Shown here: positions 32,092 through 40,536 of the stretch, piece by piece
How positions within the stretch are numbered: position 1 is the first letter of the stretch
Layout of the letters: each line of letters opens with the position of its first letter
DNA from: a virus
Reading direction: 5' to 3' (one strand)
IMG/VR virus record: IMGVR_UViG_3300025828_000046
Location: 1 to 42,809 of that record
DNA length: 42,809 nt
Made by a program: the position numbers and the translations under genes
Notes under the pieces: model-generated
What the model was told of the DNA's origin: nothing
Seen by the model: only the letters and a program-made list of their open reading frames with translations
Database searches by the model: none

Positions 32092-32740
32092 TGTAAAAAA
32101 TATACAAGATGATATCTTTGTAATCAAAAACATTATCCCACAAGAGTATCAAAAAAGTATTCTAGAAAAAATAAAAGGAGACAATAGCTTTCCTTGGTAT
32201 ACAATAGATAAAATTGGACATAACCAATATTCAACCGACAACAAAAGTCCTTATAAAGATAAAAATGTAAGTGACTTTGGCGGTTTATATCATATGTTAT
32301 ATGATGAAGGCATAAAAAGGTCGGAGGATTTAGATTTTTTTGCTCCTATATTAAAGAATTATTGTGATATATTTGATAAACATATACAAACAATTTTTAG
32401 AATAAGAATGCGGTACACTCATCCTATTCCTGGTCATAACAACACCAAATATGCGGCACCGCATGTTGATTTTAATGATGATATAGATTTTAAAACACTA
32501 ATTTACTATGTAGATGACAGCGACGGCGATACAATATTGTTTAGTAAATTTCATAAACCAGGAATTGATGAATATGATCCTTTTCTCGATGAAGAATTAA
32601 CAGTGGTATATAAACACACACCAAAAAAAGGAGAAGCAATAGTTTTTAACGGAAATAGATACCATGCAGGAAATTATCCAATTACATATGGTAAAAGGAT
32701 TGTTATTAACTTTGACTTTGTAGAAAAAAATGAATCATAG
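32084..32740 (+). CDS. 2OG-Fe(II) oxygenase-like protein (HMLY type)
   Basis: A 218-residue dioxygenase-like protein with a complete site: H127 and D129 (AAPHVDFNDD), H194 (NRYHAGNYPI) and R205 (GKRIVINFDF). The pattern NSFPWYTIDKIG ... GGLYHMLYDEG ... LIYYVDDSDGDTILF matches the gene at 37675 in this window, so the two are paralogues. It is translated in overlap with the halogenase gene before it and the oxygenase gene after it (11 bases), indicating one mRNA. No signal peptide. Confidence 0.88.
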   Translation: MYNVKNIQDDIFVIKNIIPQEYQKSILEKIKGDNSFPWYTIDKIGHNQYSTDNKSPYKDKNVSDFGGLYHMLYDEGIKRSEDLDFFAPILKNYCDIFDKHIQTIFRIRMRYTHPIPGHNNTKYAAPHVDFNDDIDFKTLIYYVDDSDGDTILFSKFHKPGIDEYDPFLDEELTVVYKHTPKKGEAIVFNGNRYHAGNYPITYGKRIVINFDFVEKNES

Positions 32741-33779
32741 AAAAATAAAAGTAGACGAAACAAAATTTATTGACATTTATGACGATGTTTTTGATTTTTC
32801 ACAGCATTGTTACTTGTACGAATTTGTAAAAAATTGTTCTTATAGATTAAATCGCACAGCTAGTAGTTCTGTGCCTCAAGATAAACAATTTAAGACTTTA
32901 TTAAGTGAATTTAACATACATGACTTATTAAAAATTAATTTTTTTACAGCACCTAATTTAAAATTCTTAAGAGATAAAATTAAAACACATAATTTTAGAT
33001 TACATCGAGCTTATGTCAATTTAAGTACAGCTCAAGATGTGTATCATTATCATGTTGACAGCAATATTGATGATGATTTTACATTATTATATTACTGCAA
33101 TACAGCATGGGAAGAAAATTGGGAAGGAGAAACACATTTTGGTGATACTTTAGGACAAGAAATTATACACAGTTGTTCTTTTAAACCAAACAGAGTTGTG
33201 TTATTTACAGGAACAATTCCGCACAAATCTTCTCAACCTAGTTTTTTTGCAAAAGATTTTAGGTACGTACTTACATTAAAATTTACACACCCTAACCACA
33301 AAGATTATTATACTGATTTTCCAATTTCTGATTTTTTTGATGAAAATGTAGTGCTTACTGAACGGGAAATAAATGCTTTAGAGTTTTTGCAAAAAATTTG
33401 TTCAAACATAAAGCACAGTGAATCAACCTTATATGAACATTTAAAAAATACTTGGCGGATTTTGAAAATTCAAAAAAGATCTGAAGACACATGTTTAGCA
33501 GGTATGTTTCATTCGGTATATGGTACAGAATTTTTTGATCAGCTATTATTAGATCGTGAAAATATTAAAACTATCATTGGGGATAGTGCTGAAGATTTAG
33601 TTTTTAAATTTTGTTCTTTAACAAATAGAGATGAACAATTATTAAATGATAACTGTTTTGAAAAAGAATTAATAGAAATAGCATATGCAAATTTAATTGA
33701 AGAAAAGTTTAGAAATATGTCTCATGAATCAGAAATAATTGCTTACAAAAATAAATTAGAAAAAATTAAAACTAAATGA
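32730..33779 (+). CDS. Fusion protein: 2OG-Fe(II) oxygenase plus HD-like (DUF6817-type) domain
   Basis: A 349-residue two-domain protein. Residues about 10-190 form a 2OG-Fe(II) oxygenase-like domain with H108 and D110 (VYHYHVDSNIDDD), H165 (GTIPHKSSQP) and R178 (KDFRYVLTLKF). Residues about 210-330 match the pattern of an HD-like uncharacterised domain: HSESTLYEHLKNTWRILKI (H229, H237) and CLAGMFHSVYGTEFF (H261). That domain is usually found alone or with other metabolic domains. The roles of the two parts are unknown. The last 24 bases overlap, tail to tail, the opposite-strand oxygenase gene. Confidence 0.83.
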   Translation: MNHRKIKVDETKFIDIYDDVFDFSQHCYLYEFVKNCSYRLNRTASSSVPQDKQFKTLLSEFNIHDLLKINFFTAPNLKFLRDKIKTHNFRLHRAYVNLSTAQDVYHYHVDSNIDDDFTLLYYCNTAWEENWEGETHFGDTLGQEIIHSCSFKPNRVVLFTGTIPHKSSQPSFFAKDFRYVLTLKFTHPNHKDYYTDFPISDFFDENVVLTEREINALEFLQKICSNIKHSESTLYEHLKNTWRILKIQKRSEDTCLAGMFHSVYGTEFFDQLLLDRENIKTIIGDSAEDLVFKFCSLTNRDEQLLNDNCFEKELIEIAYANLIEEKFRNMSHESEIIAYKNKLEKIKTK

Positions 33780-34376
33780 AATTCTATCAGAGTCCTCTTC
33801 ATTAGTTAAATTTTGTTGTACATAGTGTGTTAAATGTCCAGGAAACATTATCAACATACCTTCTTTAGGCGTAAACCAGTGTTCTGTATTAATATTAGAA
33901 TTGTCTATTTTTAATCCTTGCTGAATAATTACACTTGATTGATGACTCATTCTGTCTCTTTCAGATTCTGATCTATCAAATACAATATTACCTGACTTTT
34001 TCGGAACCTTAACATAATATACTCCGCTAACATAACTTTCAGGGTGTGTATGGGGAGAGTTATATGTATATTTGTGGTTTATATTGTACCAGTAACAGTA
34101 TTTCTCCATCTTAATACTATGCAATCCCCAGCTATCCATTATTTCTTGTGCTGCTGGTTGAATGGTGTTAACAAAGAGCTTTTCTATTATAGGATTATCA
34201 AATTTTGGATTTTGATAGGGATATGATTGATATCCGCCTTGATTACTTCTACTGTTACTTAATGTATTCATTGCTATACTGCGAATGTTTTCAATAAGCT
34301 GGTTATGATTATCGGGTTCAAGATAAGTAACATAACAAGATGTAACAAATATTTGGTGTTGTTGCATTTTAATCAT
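33756..34376 (-). CDS. 2OG-Fe(II) oxygenase-like protein (TIGR02466 / 2OG-FeII_Oxy_5 type)
   Basis: A 206-residue protein of the putative 2OG oxygenase group common in marine phages: WYNINHKYTYNSPHTHPESY (H109-T-H111), VSGVYYVKVPKKSGNIVFD, MLIMFPGHLTHYVQQNL (H184), and DRISFSFNFF (R198). The first motif is HxH in place of HxD, as is usual for this group. Single minus-strand gene between two plus-strand units. AATAAATA at 34381-34388 predicts transcription beginning at about the first ATG (34376); the second in-frame ATG at 34367 is an alternative start. No clear Shine-Dalgarno. Confidence 0.88.
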   Translation of the reverse strand: MIKMQQHQIFVTSCYVTYLEPDNHNQLIENIRSIAMNTLSNSRSNQGGYQSYPYQNPKFDNPIIEKLFVNTIQPAAQEIMDSWGLHSIKMEKYCYWYNINHKYTYNSPHTHPESYVSGVYYVKVPKKSGNIVFDRSESERDRMSHQSSVIIQQGLKIDNSNINTEHWFTPKEGMLIMFPGHLTHYVQQNLTNEEDSDRISFSFNFF

Positions 34377-34380
34377 ACAA

Positions 34381-34388
34381 TATTTATT
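34381..34388 (-). promoter_or_regulatory. T4-like late promoter (AATAAATA) for the 33756-34376 oxygenase gene
   Basis: Minus-strand AATAAATA, four bases before the ATG at 34376, so the transcript would begin at or beside the start codon. Confidence 0.5.
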
Positions 34389-34414
34389 GATATAGGTAAC
34401 TGAGAAAAAAAGAA

Positions 34415-35899
34415 ATGAAAAATATTAAAACCTGTAATATTATAGGAGGCGGTACAGCTGGATTTGTATCTGCACTAATTCTTAAGACACGTTTCCCTCA
34501 TGTTGACGTACAAGTAATACGATCAACAAAGATAGGCATTATTGGTGTAGGAGAAGGAAGTACAGAACATTGGGCAGAATTTATGCATTATATAGGTAAA
34601 ACATGGCAAGATATAATAGTAGAATGTGATGCTACATTTAAATCAGGTATAATGTTTGAAGGATGGAGTGAAGAAAATTTTTTACACAGTACTTCAGGAG
34701 ATTACGCAAAGTTAAACGGCCAATATTATCACGTTTACGGAAAAATAATTGCAGAAAAAAGTCCTAAATGTGATATGAATCCAAAAAGAGTTTGGCGAAG
34801 TAAACTTCCTTCACATTTCGCACAGGATAAAGATATACATTCGCCCTTCAATCAATTTCATTTTAATACACATAAGTTGAACGACTTTCTCACAAGAACT
34901 GCAATAGAGAAAGGTATAAAAGTTATAGATGACGAAATTACAGATGTAAAAATAGATGAAAACGATGAAATCGATATTGTCTATGGTTTAAAAAATAATT
35001 ATAAATCTGACTTTTTTATTGACTGCACAGGGTTTAGTAGATTATTAATTACAAAACTCGGAGCAAAGTGGCAAAGCTATAACAAATATCTTAAAATGAA
35101 ATCTGCTATAGTATTTCCTATAGAAGAGCAGGATGAGATTCCAATTTGGACCTTAGCAAAGGCAATGGATTACGGATGGTTATTTAGAATTCCTGTATAT
35201 GGAAGATTTGGCAACGGTTATATCTTTGATTCCGATTACATAAATGCTGATCAAGCTAAACAAGAAGTTGACAGTTTATTTAATAAAGACATTGAAATTA
35301 AGAAACAAATTAATTTTGATCCAGGTGCTTTAAACAAAGTGTGGATAAACAACTGTTGTGCAGTGGGCCTTTGTGCTAACTTTGTTGAACCTTTAGAAGC
35401 AACAAGTATAGGCACAACAATTCAACAAATGTTTCTTTTAATGCATAGATTACCTAATTACACACAAAAAACTATTGAAATTTACAATCGTGATATAACA
35501 GATATAATGGAAAACATAAGAGATTTTATAATTTTACATTACATAACTAAAAAAGACAACACTCAATTCTGGAAAGATGTTTCAAAATTACAAATACCAA
35601 CTAGTTTGCAAGATAAATTAGAATCTTTTAAAACTAATTTGCCTATCGAGGAAGATTTTAGAGATATTTCTAAATATGCTCTTTTTGGTGCGCCTCATTA
35701 TATACAAATTTTATATGGTTTAGATCTATTTAATATAGAAGCAATAAAAAATGAATATAATTCTATGCATCCTTTTATTAAAGACCATGCAGAAGAAGTG
35801 TTGGAAACTGTTAGAGAATTCGATTTGCAACAGCCTTCATTGAAGCATAAATTATTTCTAGATATAATTAGAGAAAATCACATCAAAAAAATTGCTTGA
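34415..35899 (+). CDS. FAD-dependent tryptophan halogenase-family protein
   Basis: A 494-residue halogenase-like flavoprotein. FAD-binding GGGTAGF (11-17), GVGEGSTEHW, Lys76 (DATFKSGIMFEGW) equivalent to the PrnA catalytic Lys, FIDCTGFSRLL, and EPLEATS with Glu328. The hallmark W-x-W-x-I-P reads WLFRIP (255-260), so the second Trp is Phe, as in the compact protein at 28724. It shares the TKIGIIGVGE and EPLEATS strings with the 30550 protein, so these two look like closer relatives. Single plus-strand gene; its last 22 bases overlap the opposite oxygenase gene. Confidence 0.92.
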   Translation: MKNIKTCNIIGGGTAGFVSALILKTRFPHVDVQVIRSTKIGIIGVGEGSTEHWAEFMHYIGKTWQDIIVECDATFKSGIMFEGWSEENFLHSTSGDYAKLNGQYYHVYGKIIAEKSPKCDMNPKRVWRSKLPSHFAQDKDIHSPFNQFHFNTHKLNDFLTRTAIEKGIKVIDDEITDVKIDENDEIDIVYGLKNNYKSDFFIDCTGFSRLLITKLGAKWQSYNKYLKMKSAIVFPIEEQDEIPIWTLAKAMDYGWLFRIPVYGRFGNGYIFDSDYINADQAKQEVDSLFNKDIEIKKQINFDPGALNKVWINNCCAVGLCANFVEPLEATSIGTTIQQMFLLMHRLPNYTQKTIEIYNRDITDIMENIRDFIILHYITKKDNTQFWKDVSKLQIPTSLQDKLESFKTNLPIEEDFRDISKYALFGAPHYIQILYGLDLFNIEAIKNEYNSMHPFIKDHAEEVLETVREFDLQQPSLKHKLFLDIIRENHIKKIA

Positions 35900-36498
35900 T
35901 TAATTCTTGTATTATGGAAAAACATATCACTGTCTACAGCCATGCCATGACATAATGCTTTCCCATCAAATAAAACTAATCTATTAAATTTTGCCGGTAC
36001 TGAATATATTAATTCGTAACGATTTTTTTGCCGCCAAGGTTCAAAATGTTCAGGAGTATTCCAAGAATCTTCACAAATTTGTTTGTAAAAATTAGTGCCT
36101 TCACTTTCAAAATTATTTAAATAAATCAATCCTGTAAATCCTAAGTCACTGTGAGGTGCCCAATAATATTTTGTGTAATCATTAAATGTTTTGTCATAAA
36201 AACGCATACAATTTGTTACTATTCTTCCAGGTTGAGCTATTTTTTGTTCTGTAAGAGTTTCAAAAAAGTTATTGTACACACACGACCTTTCATCTACAAA
36301 ATCATGTCTATGATCTAAAAAATATTTTCCATTAAAAGACGGGTTATCCCAACTTTTCCACTTATTCCACGGATGGCTTTCAATTATATCTAAGACGCTC
36401 TGCGGTTTTTTATAAAAATTGTCTATTATATAGATATTAGTGTTTAAAACACTAATTTTTTTTGTGTTATGGGTTGTAAAATCAAACAAACTAGACAT
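35878..36498 (-). CDS. 2OG-oxygenase-like protein (DUF6445 type)
   Basis: A 206-residue protein resembling the DUF6445 group: WAPHSDLGFTGLIYLNNF (H116, D118), ESEGTNFYKQI, then PWRQKNRYELIYSVPAKFNR, LVLFDGKALCHGMAVDSD (H184) and NTRINQAIFL (R198). This keeps an HxD...H...R arrangement like 2OG-Fe(II) oxygenases. It begins IYIIDNFYKKPQSVLDIIES, typical of this group. It is the last of four oxygenase-like genes in a minus-strand unit, three bases after the preceding stop. Activity and substrate are not known. Confidence 0.82.
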   Translation of the reverse strand: MSSLFDFTTHNTKKISVLNTNIYIIDNFYKKPQSVLDIIESHPWNKWKSWDNPSFNGKYFLDHRHDFVDERSCVYNNFFETLTEQKIAQPGRIVTNCMRFYDKTFNDYTKYYWAPHSDLGFTGLIYLNNFESEGTNFYKQICEDSWNTPEHFEPWRQKNRYELIYSVPAKFNRLVLFDGKALCHGMAVDSDMFFHNTRINQAIFLM

Positions 36499-36501
36499 AA
36501 T

Positions 36502-37083
36502 TTATCCATAATTTAATGCTAAACTTATTCTAGGTTCTACATTAGTGCCTGTTTGCACACAATGTCTTACGTAAGATCTAAAAATAACTAGGGTACCTAC
36601 TTCGGGTGTATATCCTACTTTTACATAAGATAACTCGTTTCTATCTTTTATTTCTTTTAACGGTAACATATCAGGAGCTCTAGGATCTTCAAAAATTATA
36701 TTTCCACTACCTTTAGGCACTGTTACATAATACACAGCACTAAAAATACTGCCGTCATGTGTATGAAATTCTTGGAAATTACCAGGTCGTGAAATATTAG
36801 CCCAACTGTGTTCCATTTTATATTCATACATACTATTATGTGCCTTAGCAAAATCATTAACATGCTCAGTAACACATTCTATAACAGGTTCTAGTAATTT
36901 ACTTTCAGATAAATCGTGTGTAATATGAGTTGTATATGTTCCTCCTTCCCAATCTGTACCACCACTAGGTATTGTATTAGGCCATTTTAATATTTCATTT
37001 TCTATTTCTTTGTTGAAACTTGTTGGAAATAGATTTTTTTGAATATAAATCGGCGTGGGAAACCAAAGTTCTATATTAGCCAT
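36502..37083 (-). CDS. 2OG-Fe(II) oxygenase-like protein (TIGR02466 / 2OG-FeII_Oxy_5 type)
   Basis: A 193-residue member of the same group as 33756 and 37076: N-terminal ELWFPTPIYIQ, the iron segment NFQEFHTHDGSIFSAVYYVT (H107-T-H109), GSGNIIFEDPRAPDM, VIFRSYVRHCVQTG (H174) and EPRISLALNYG (R185). The WFPTPIY opening and SGNIIFEDPR are hallmarks of the family. The ATG overlaps the preceding oxygenase stop by eight bases. Probably catalytically competent; target unknown. Confidence 0.9.
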   Translation of the reverse strand: MANIELWFPTPIYIQKNLFPTSFNKEIENEILKWPNTIPSGGTDWEGGTYTTHITHDLSESKLLEPVIECVTEHVNDFAKAHNSMYEYKMEHSWANISRPGNFQEFHTHDGSIFSAVYYVTVPKGSGNIIFEDPRAPDMLPLKEIKDRNELSYVKVGYTPEVGTLVIFRSYVRHCVQTGTNVEPRISLALNYG

Positions 37084-37684
37084 CTTTTATCATCCATGCA
37101 TTAAAGGCAACACTATATCTATCCTGATTAGATTTATTTGGCTGTACTTGATGAGGCATCCAAGACGGAAAAATTATTCCGTTACCTGATTTAGGATTTA
37201 AACTATACAAAGGATAATTGTACATATTTTCTTCTTTTTTAGCAAACAAGTATTGAGTAAAATTTTGTGCTTTTACACCAAGCGGTTCGTGAAATACAAA
37301 ATTTCCGCTATCTTTACTTGTCTTTAGCCACACTACTGCACTTACAAAACTACCATAATGTTCGTGTACGCTGTGGTGTGTGGCTGGTTTATTTAAATTC
37401 AACCAACTTTCTAATCTTATGCTAGAATTTGGGTCAAAACCTATTCCGTGTAAATATTTTCTAATCATCTCTATAACATGCTCTGATAAATCGCTGTCAT
37501 TATTACCGCAATAGTTTCTCTCTATGTCTTCGTGATACGTTGTAATTGTACTTCCTAAATGATTCTTTTCATACCATTTATTTTTTCCAACAAATTTCTC
37601 TGCTAAATCTAAACTTTTTTCTATTAACGATCCAGGTAGATCAAATTTTAAAATTGGTGTTGGAAAGATATTTTCTACTTGCAT
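37076..37684 (-). CDS. 2OG-Fe(II) oxygenase-like protein (TIGR02466 / 2OG-FeII_Oxy_5 type)
   Basis: A 202-residue paralogue of the 36502 protein: ENIFPTPILKFDLPG, RLESWLNLNKPATHHSVHEH (H107-E-H109), YGSFVSAVVWLKTSKDSGNF, IIFPSWMPHQVQPN (H178) and QDRYSVAFNAW (R189). The family pattern and all ligand positions are kept. It overlaps its upstream neighbour by 10 bases and its downstream neighbour by eight, so all are translated from one mRNA. Two tandem members of one family argue for distinct substrates or for one acting with the other. Confidence 0.9.
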   Translation of the reverse strand: MQVENIFPTPILKFDLPGSLIEKSLDLAEKFVGKNKWYEKNHLGSTITTYHEDIERNYCGNNDSDLSEHVIEMIRKYLHGIGFDPNSSIRLESWLNLNKPATHHSVHEHYGSFVSAVVWLKTSKDSGNFVFHEPLGVKAQNFTQYLFAKKEENMYNYPLYSLNPKSGNGIIFPSWMPHQVQPNKSNQDRYSVAFNAWMIKDG

Positions 37685-38268
37685 TTTAAATTCACATTCA
37701 GTACTATACGTCTATTTACATGTATAGGATTACTAGCTGTATGATACTGAAATCCGTCAATTAGTAATAATCGATTAGCTTTTGGTTGAACAGTATCTTT
37801 AACAGTAAATTTTGTGGGCTCTTTATCATTATAATCCCTATAATTTTCCTCAAAAATTCTAGTATCTCCGTCACTGTCATTTAAATAATAAATGATTGTG
37901 TCGTGCGAAGATCTTACATCAATGTGGGGCAAATTATAATTTTCTTTATTGTATCCTAATTTAGGAACTTTTAACCCAAGTCTTGCTCTTAACAAATCGT
38001 CTTGCGTGTATCCAAAAGTCTGAGAAAGTTTTTCAAAAAAATCTAAAAATGCATCAAAGAACATGCCGCCATTTTTGTAATCTTCGTCATCTGAGTACAG
38101 CATATGGTACCAACCATCTGTTTCTAATGCGTACGGATCGTTAATATTATGTTCCTCCGGTGGCAAAGATACTTGATCGGCATAAAACCATGGAAATTTG
38201 TTCGACATTACAAAATTTGCAAGGTTATTGAACTTGACTTTTGGTAAAAACTCATCTATAATATGCAT
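37675..38268 (-). CDS. 2OG-Fe(II) oxygenase-like protein (HMLY type)
   Basis: A 197-residue paralogue of the 32084 protein: NKFPWFYADQVSLP, TDGWYHMLYSDDED, NLPHIDVRSSHDTIIYYLND (H115, D117), SDGDTRIFE, GFQYHTASNPIHVNRRIVLN (H176 and Arg186/187). The iron and 2OG-binding residues are all present. First gene of the four-gene minus-strand oxygenase unit, divergent from the DUF6065-like/halogenase operon 70 bases away. No convincing Shine-Dalgarno or promoter is seen on this strand. Confidence 0.88.
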   Translation of the reverse strand: MHIIDEFLPKVKFNNLANFVMSNKFPWFYADQVSLPPEEHNINDPYALETDGWYHMLYSDDEDYKNGGMFFDAFLDFFEKLSQTFGYTQDDLLRARLGLKVPKLGYNKENYNLPHIDVRSSHDTIIYYLNDSDGDTRIFEENYRDYNDKEPTKFTVKDTVQPKANRLLLIDGFQYHTASNPIHVNRRIVLNVNLKCK

Positions 38269-38311
38269 TGTAAGATATTTAGTAGAAAATTTTTATGGCC
38301 ACTTCATATCA

Positions 38312-38319
38312 GATAAGTA
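38312..38319 (+). promoter_or_regulatory. Possible late-promoter variant (GATAAGTA) for the 38339-42785 operon
   Basis: One mismatch to GATAAATA. Predicted start near 38325, leaving a 14-base leader with AGAGG before the ATG at 38339. Confidence 0.4.
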
Positions 38320-38338
38320 AATTACATAGAGGTAAAAA

Positions 38339-39067
38339 ATGTTCACAATATTTAAAAAGAGAAAAACAATAACAATAGATTGCTTTACAAATCATGCGTA
38401 TTCACATGATTTATTTCCTATAAAAAAAGCAACTCATTTTTTACCCGAATGGTGGAAAAAATTACCAAATAATTTTGAAACAGAAACTGCTCAGGGACTA
38501 GTCATTCCTCAAAGAACAATGAAAGGCTGCGCCGGACTAACAAATTTATATAGAAACGGAATTGTTTTACCTTTATGGAGCGACCTACTCATTGAAACTA
38601 GAGGTGCTGACTTTGCCTATCAATTTGCAGACAATATGAGTACTGTGGGATTTCATCCTTTGGATCAACTAGGTGAAGAATTTTCTCAATATACACATAC
38701 AAAAATTATAAGCCCTTGGAGAATTAAAGAAAAAACAGGAGTAAATTTTTTATATATGGATTTACCTTGGAATCATCCAAGAGACTTAATGAATCAATGC
38801 ACTCCTCCCGGATTAGTTGAATACAAGTATCAACACACTACTAATATTAATATGTTTTTACGTAAAGGTGCAAAATATTTTTTCAAAGCTGGAAGACCGA
38901 TGGCGCATCTAATACCTATGACAGATGATAATATTGAATTAAAATGTCATCTTGTAGGAGATGATGAAATTCAAAGAGTAATGAATAATTTAAGTTTTCC
39001 GTTTTTTGTTGACGGATATGCAAGAGCAAAAAGTATTTTATCAAAAAAGAACAAAGGTAAAAAATGA
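38339..39067 (+). CDS. DUF6065-like protein, halogenase-gene neighbour
   Basis: A 242-residue protein resembling the uncharacterised DUF6065 group: KKATHFLPEWWKKLPNNF, TMKGCAGLTNLYRNGIVLPL followed by WSDLL, PWRIKEKTGVNFLYMDLPWN and TNINMFLRKGAKYFFKAGRP. No catalytic motif is known to me for this group. It opens a plus-strand operon and overlaps the following halogenase gene by four bases (ATGA). The same order, a protein of this kind directly before a halogenase, occurs again at 40523-42785, which suggests a functional pair. AGAGG Shine-Dalgarno. Confidence 0.75.
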   Translation: MFTIFKKRKTITIDCFTNHAYSHDLFPIKKATHFLPEWWKKLPNNFETETAQGLVIPQRTMKGCAGLTNLYRNGIVLPLWSDLLIETRGADFAYQFADNMSTVGFHPLDQLGEEFSQYTHTKIISPWRIKEKTGVNFLYMDLPWNHPRDLMNQCTPPGLVEYKYQHTTNINMFLRKGAKYFFKAGRPMAHLIPMTDDNIELKCHLVGDDEIQRVMNNLSFPFFVDGYARAKSILSKKNKGKK

Positions 39068-40536
39068 AAATTAATAGTATAGCTATTATAGGCGGTGGAA
39101 CTGCTGGATGGTTAACTGCTGCTTATTTAAAGAATCAAATTCCACATTTAGATATTACGTTAATAGATAAAAAAATTTCTCAAACCGTGGGAGTGGGCGA
39201 GGGAACACTTTTAAACATTGGTGATTTTTTAGAAGAATGTGGTTTTCCTTTTTTTGAATGGTTTACAGAGACAGATGCATCATACAAAAGCAGTATTCTT
39301 TTTAAAAATTGGCAGGAAAAAAACAAGGATATTTGGCACCCATTTTTTAAAAGGCCAACGAAAATAAATGAAAAGTTTAGGCTACAAGATTTGTGGTCAC
39401 AAAATCAAGATTTAGACTTTAAGAAATATGCCAGTGCATTATACCAAGCCAGTATTGAAAATAAAGTTAATAATAATTCATTAAAAAGCTATGCATTTCA
39501 TATCGATTGCGGTAAATTAGTAAAATACATTCAAAATAAAATTAAAATTAATTACATAGACAGCGAAGTTGTTGTTGTCAACAAAGATAATGATATCATC
39601 ACATCTATAGAATTAGAAAATGGAAAAAATATTACAAGTAATTTATTTGTAGATTGTACTGGTTGGAAAAATATTTTAGGTGCACCTAAGTATAAGATCG
39701 ATTTGCAGGATCGATTGTTTTGCAATACCGCAATAGCAGGACATGTACCATATAAAGACAAACAAAAGGAACTTCACCCTTATGTAATTAGCGAAGCAGT
39801 AGATCATGGTTGGATTTGGAATATACCAGTATATTCAAGAATTGGTAGCGGACTTGTTTTTAATCGTAAAATTACTGATATCGAAGAAGCAAAGAAATAT
39901 TTTGTTAATTATTGGGACAACAGAATTACTGTTAATGATGTCAAAGTATTAGACTGGACTCCTTACTATTACAAGGATATGTGGGAAGGAAATAGAGTAT
40001 GCATAGGTTTAAGTGCAGGATTTATTGAACCTTTAGAAAGCACAGGTGTTGCTATGATAACAAGTGGTATAACACAACTGGCTAATGCTATTAGAGAACA
40101 ATTTATAACAGAACTTGATATAAAATATTTTAATACACAAATGCAAATACTTTTTGAAGATTGCGTAGATTTTGTAAGTATGCACTATTACGACAACAAA
40201 CGTAAAACTAATTTTTGGAATTGGGTAAATGAAACATTTGTTAAAACTGACAGAATGAAATTTTATATAGAAATGCTAAAAAACAATAATCATCCTTTGC
40301 CCTATGATGGTCATTTTAACAGTATATTTATTGGGTGTAATTGGACAACTTGGTTATGTCAAATGAATTTTGATGTAGCTAAGAGACATACTGGATTTTC
40401 AGAAGAAGAGTCAAGAGAAAAATTATTAGCAGAATATATTTTACAAGAAAAATATATTGCGGAAAATAGTATAGACCATTTAAGTACTCTAAACAGAATA
40501 CACGAACAATACCGAGTAGCAAATGAAAACAGTTAA
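39064..40536 (+). CDS. FAD-dependent tryptophan halogenase-family protein
   Basis: A 490-residue halogenase-like protein with the canonical motif set: GGGTAGWLTA (10-19), TVGVGEGT, Lys75 (DASYKSSILFKNW) matching the PrnA catalytic Lys, LFVDCTGWKN, WIWNIP (250-255) with both Trp, and EPLESTG with Glu325-Ser326 as in PrnA. These features support a working halogenase more strongly than in the other family members here except 41229. Its 3' end overlaps the next gene by 14 bases. Substrate unknown; no flavin reductase is encoded nearby, so FADH2 would have to come from the host or another locus. Confidence 0.94.
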   Translation: MKINSIAIIGGGTAGWLTAAYLKNQIPHLDITLIDKKISQTVGVGEGTLLNIGDFLEECGFPFFEWFTETDASYKSSILFKNWQEKNKDIWHPFFKRPTKINEKFRLQDLWSQNQDLDFKKYASALYQASIENKVNNNSLKSYAFHIDCGKLVKYIQNKIKINYIDSEVVVVNKDNDIITSIELENGKNITSNLFVDCTGWKNILGAPKYKIDLQDRLFCNTAIAGHVPYKDKQKELHPYVISEAVDHGWIWNIPVYSRIGSGLVFNRKITDIEEAKKYFVNYWDNRITVNDVKVLDWTPYYYKDMWEGNRVCIGLSAGFIEPLESTGVAMITSGITQLANAIREQFITELDIKYFNTQMQILFEDCVDFVSMHYYDNKRKTNFWNWVNETFVKTDRMKFYIEMLKNNNHPLPYDGHFNSIFIGCNWTTWLCQMNFDVAKRHTGFSEEESREKLLAEYILQEKYIAENSIDHLSTLNRIHEQYRVANENS

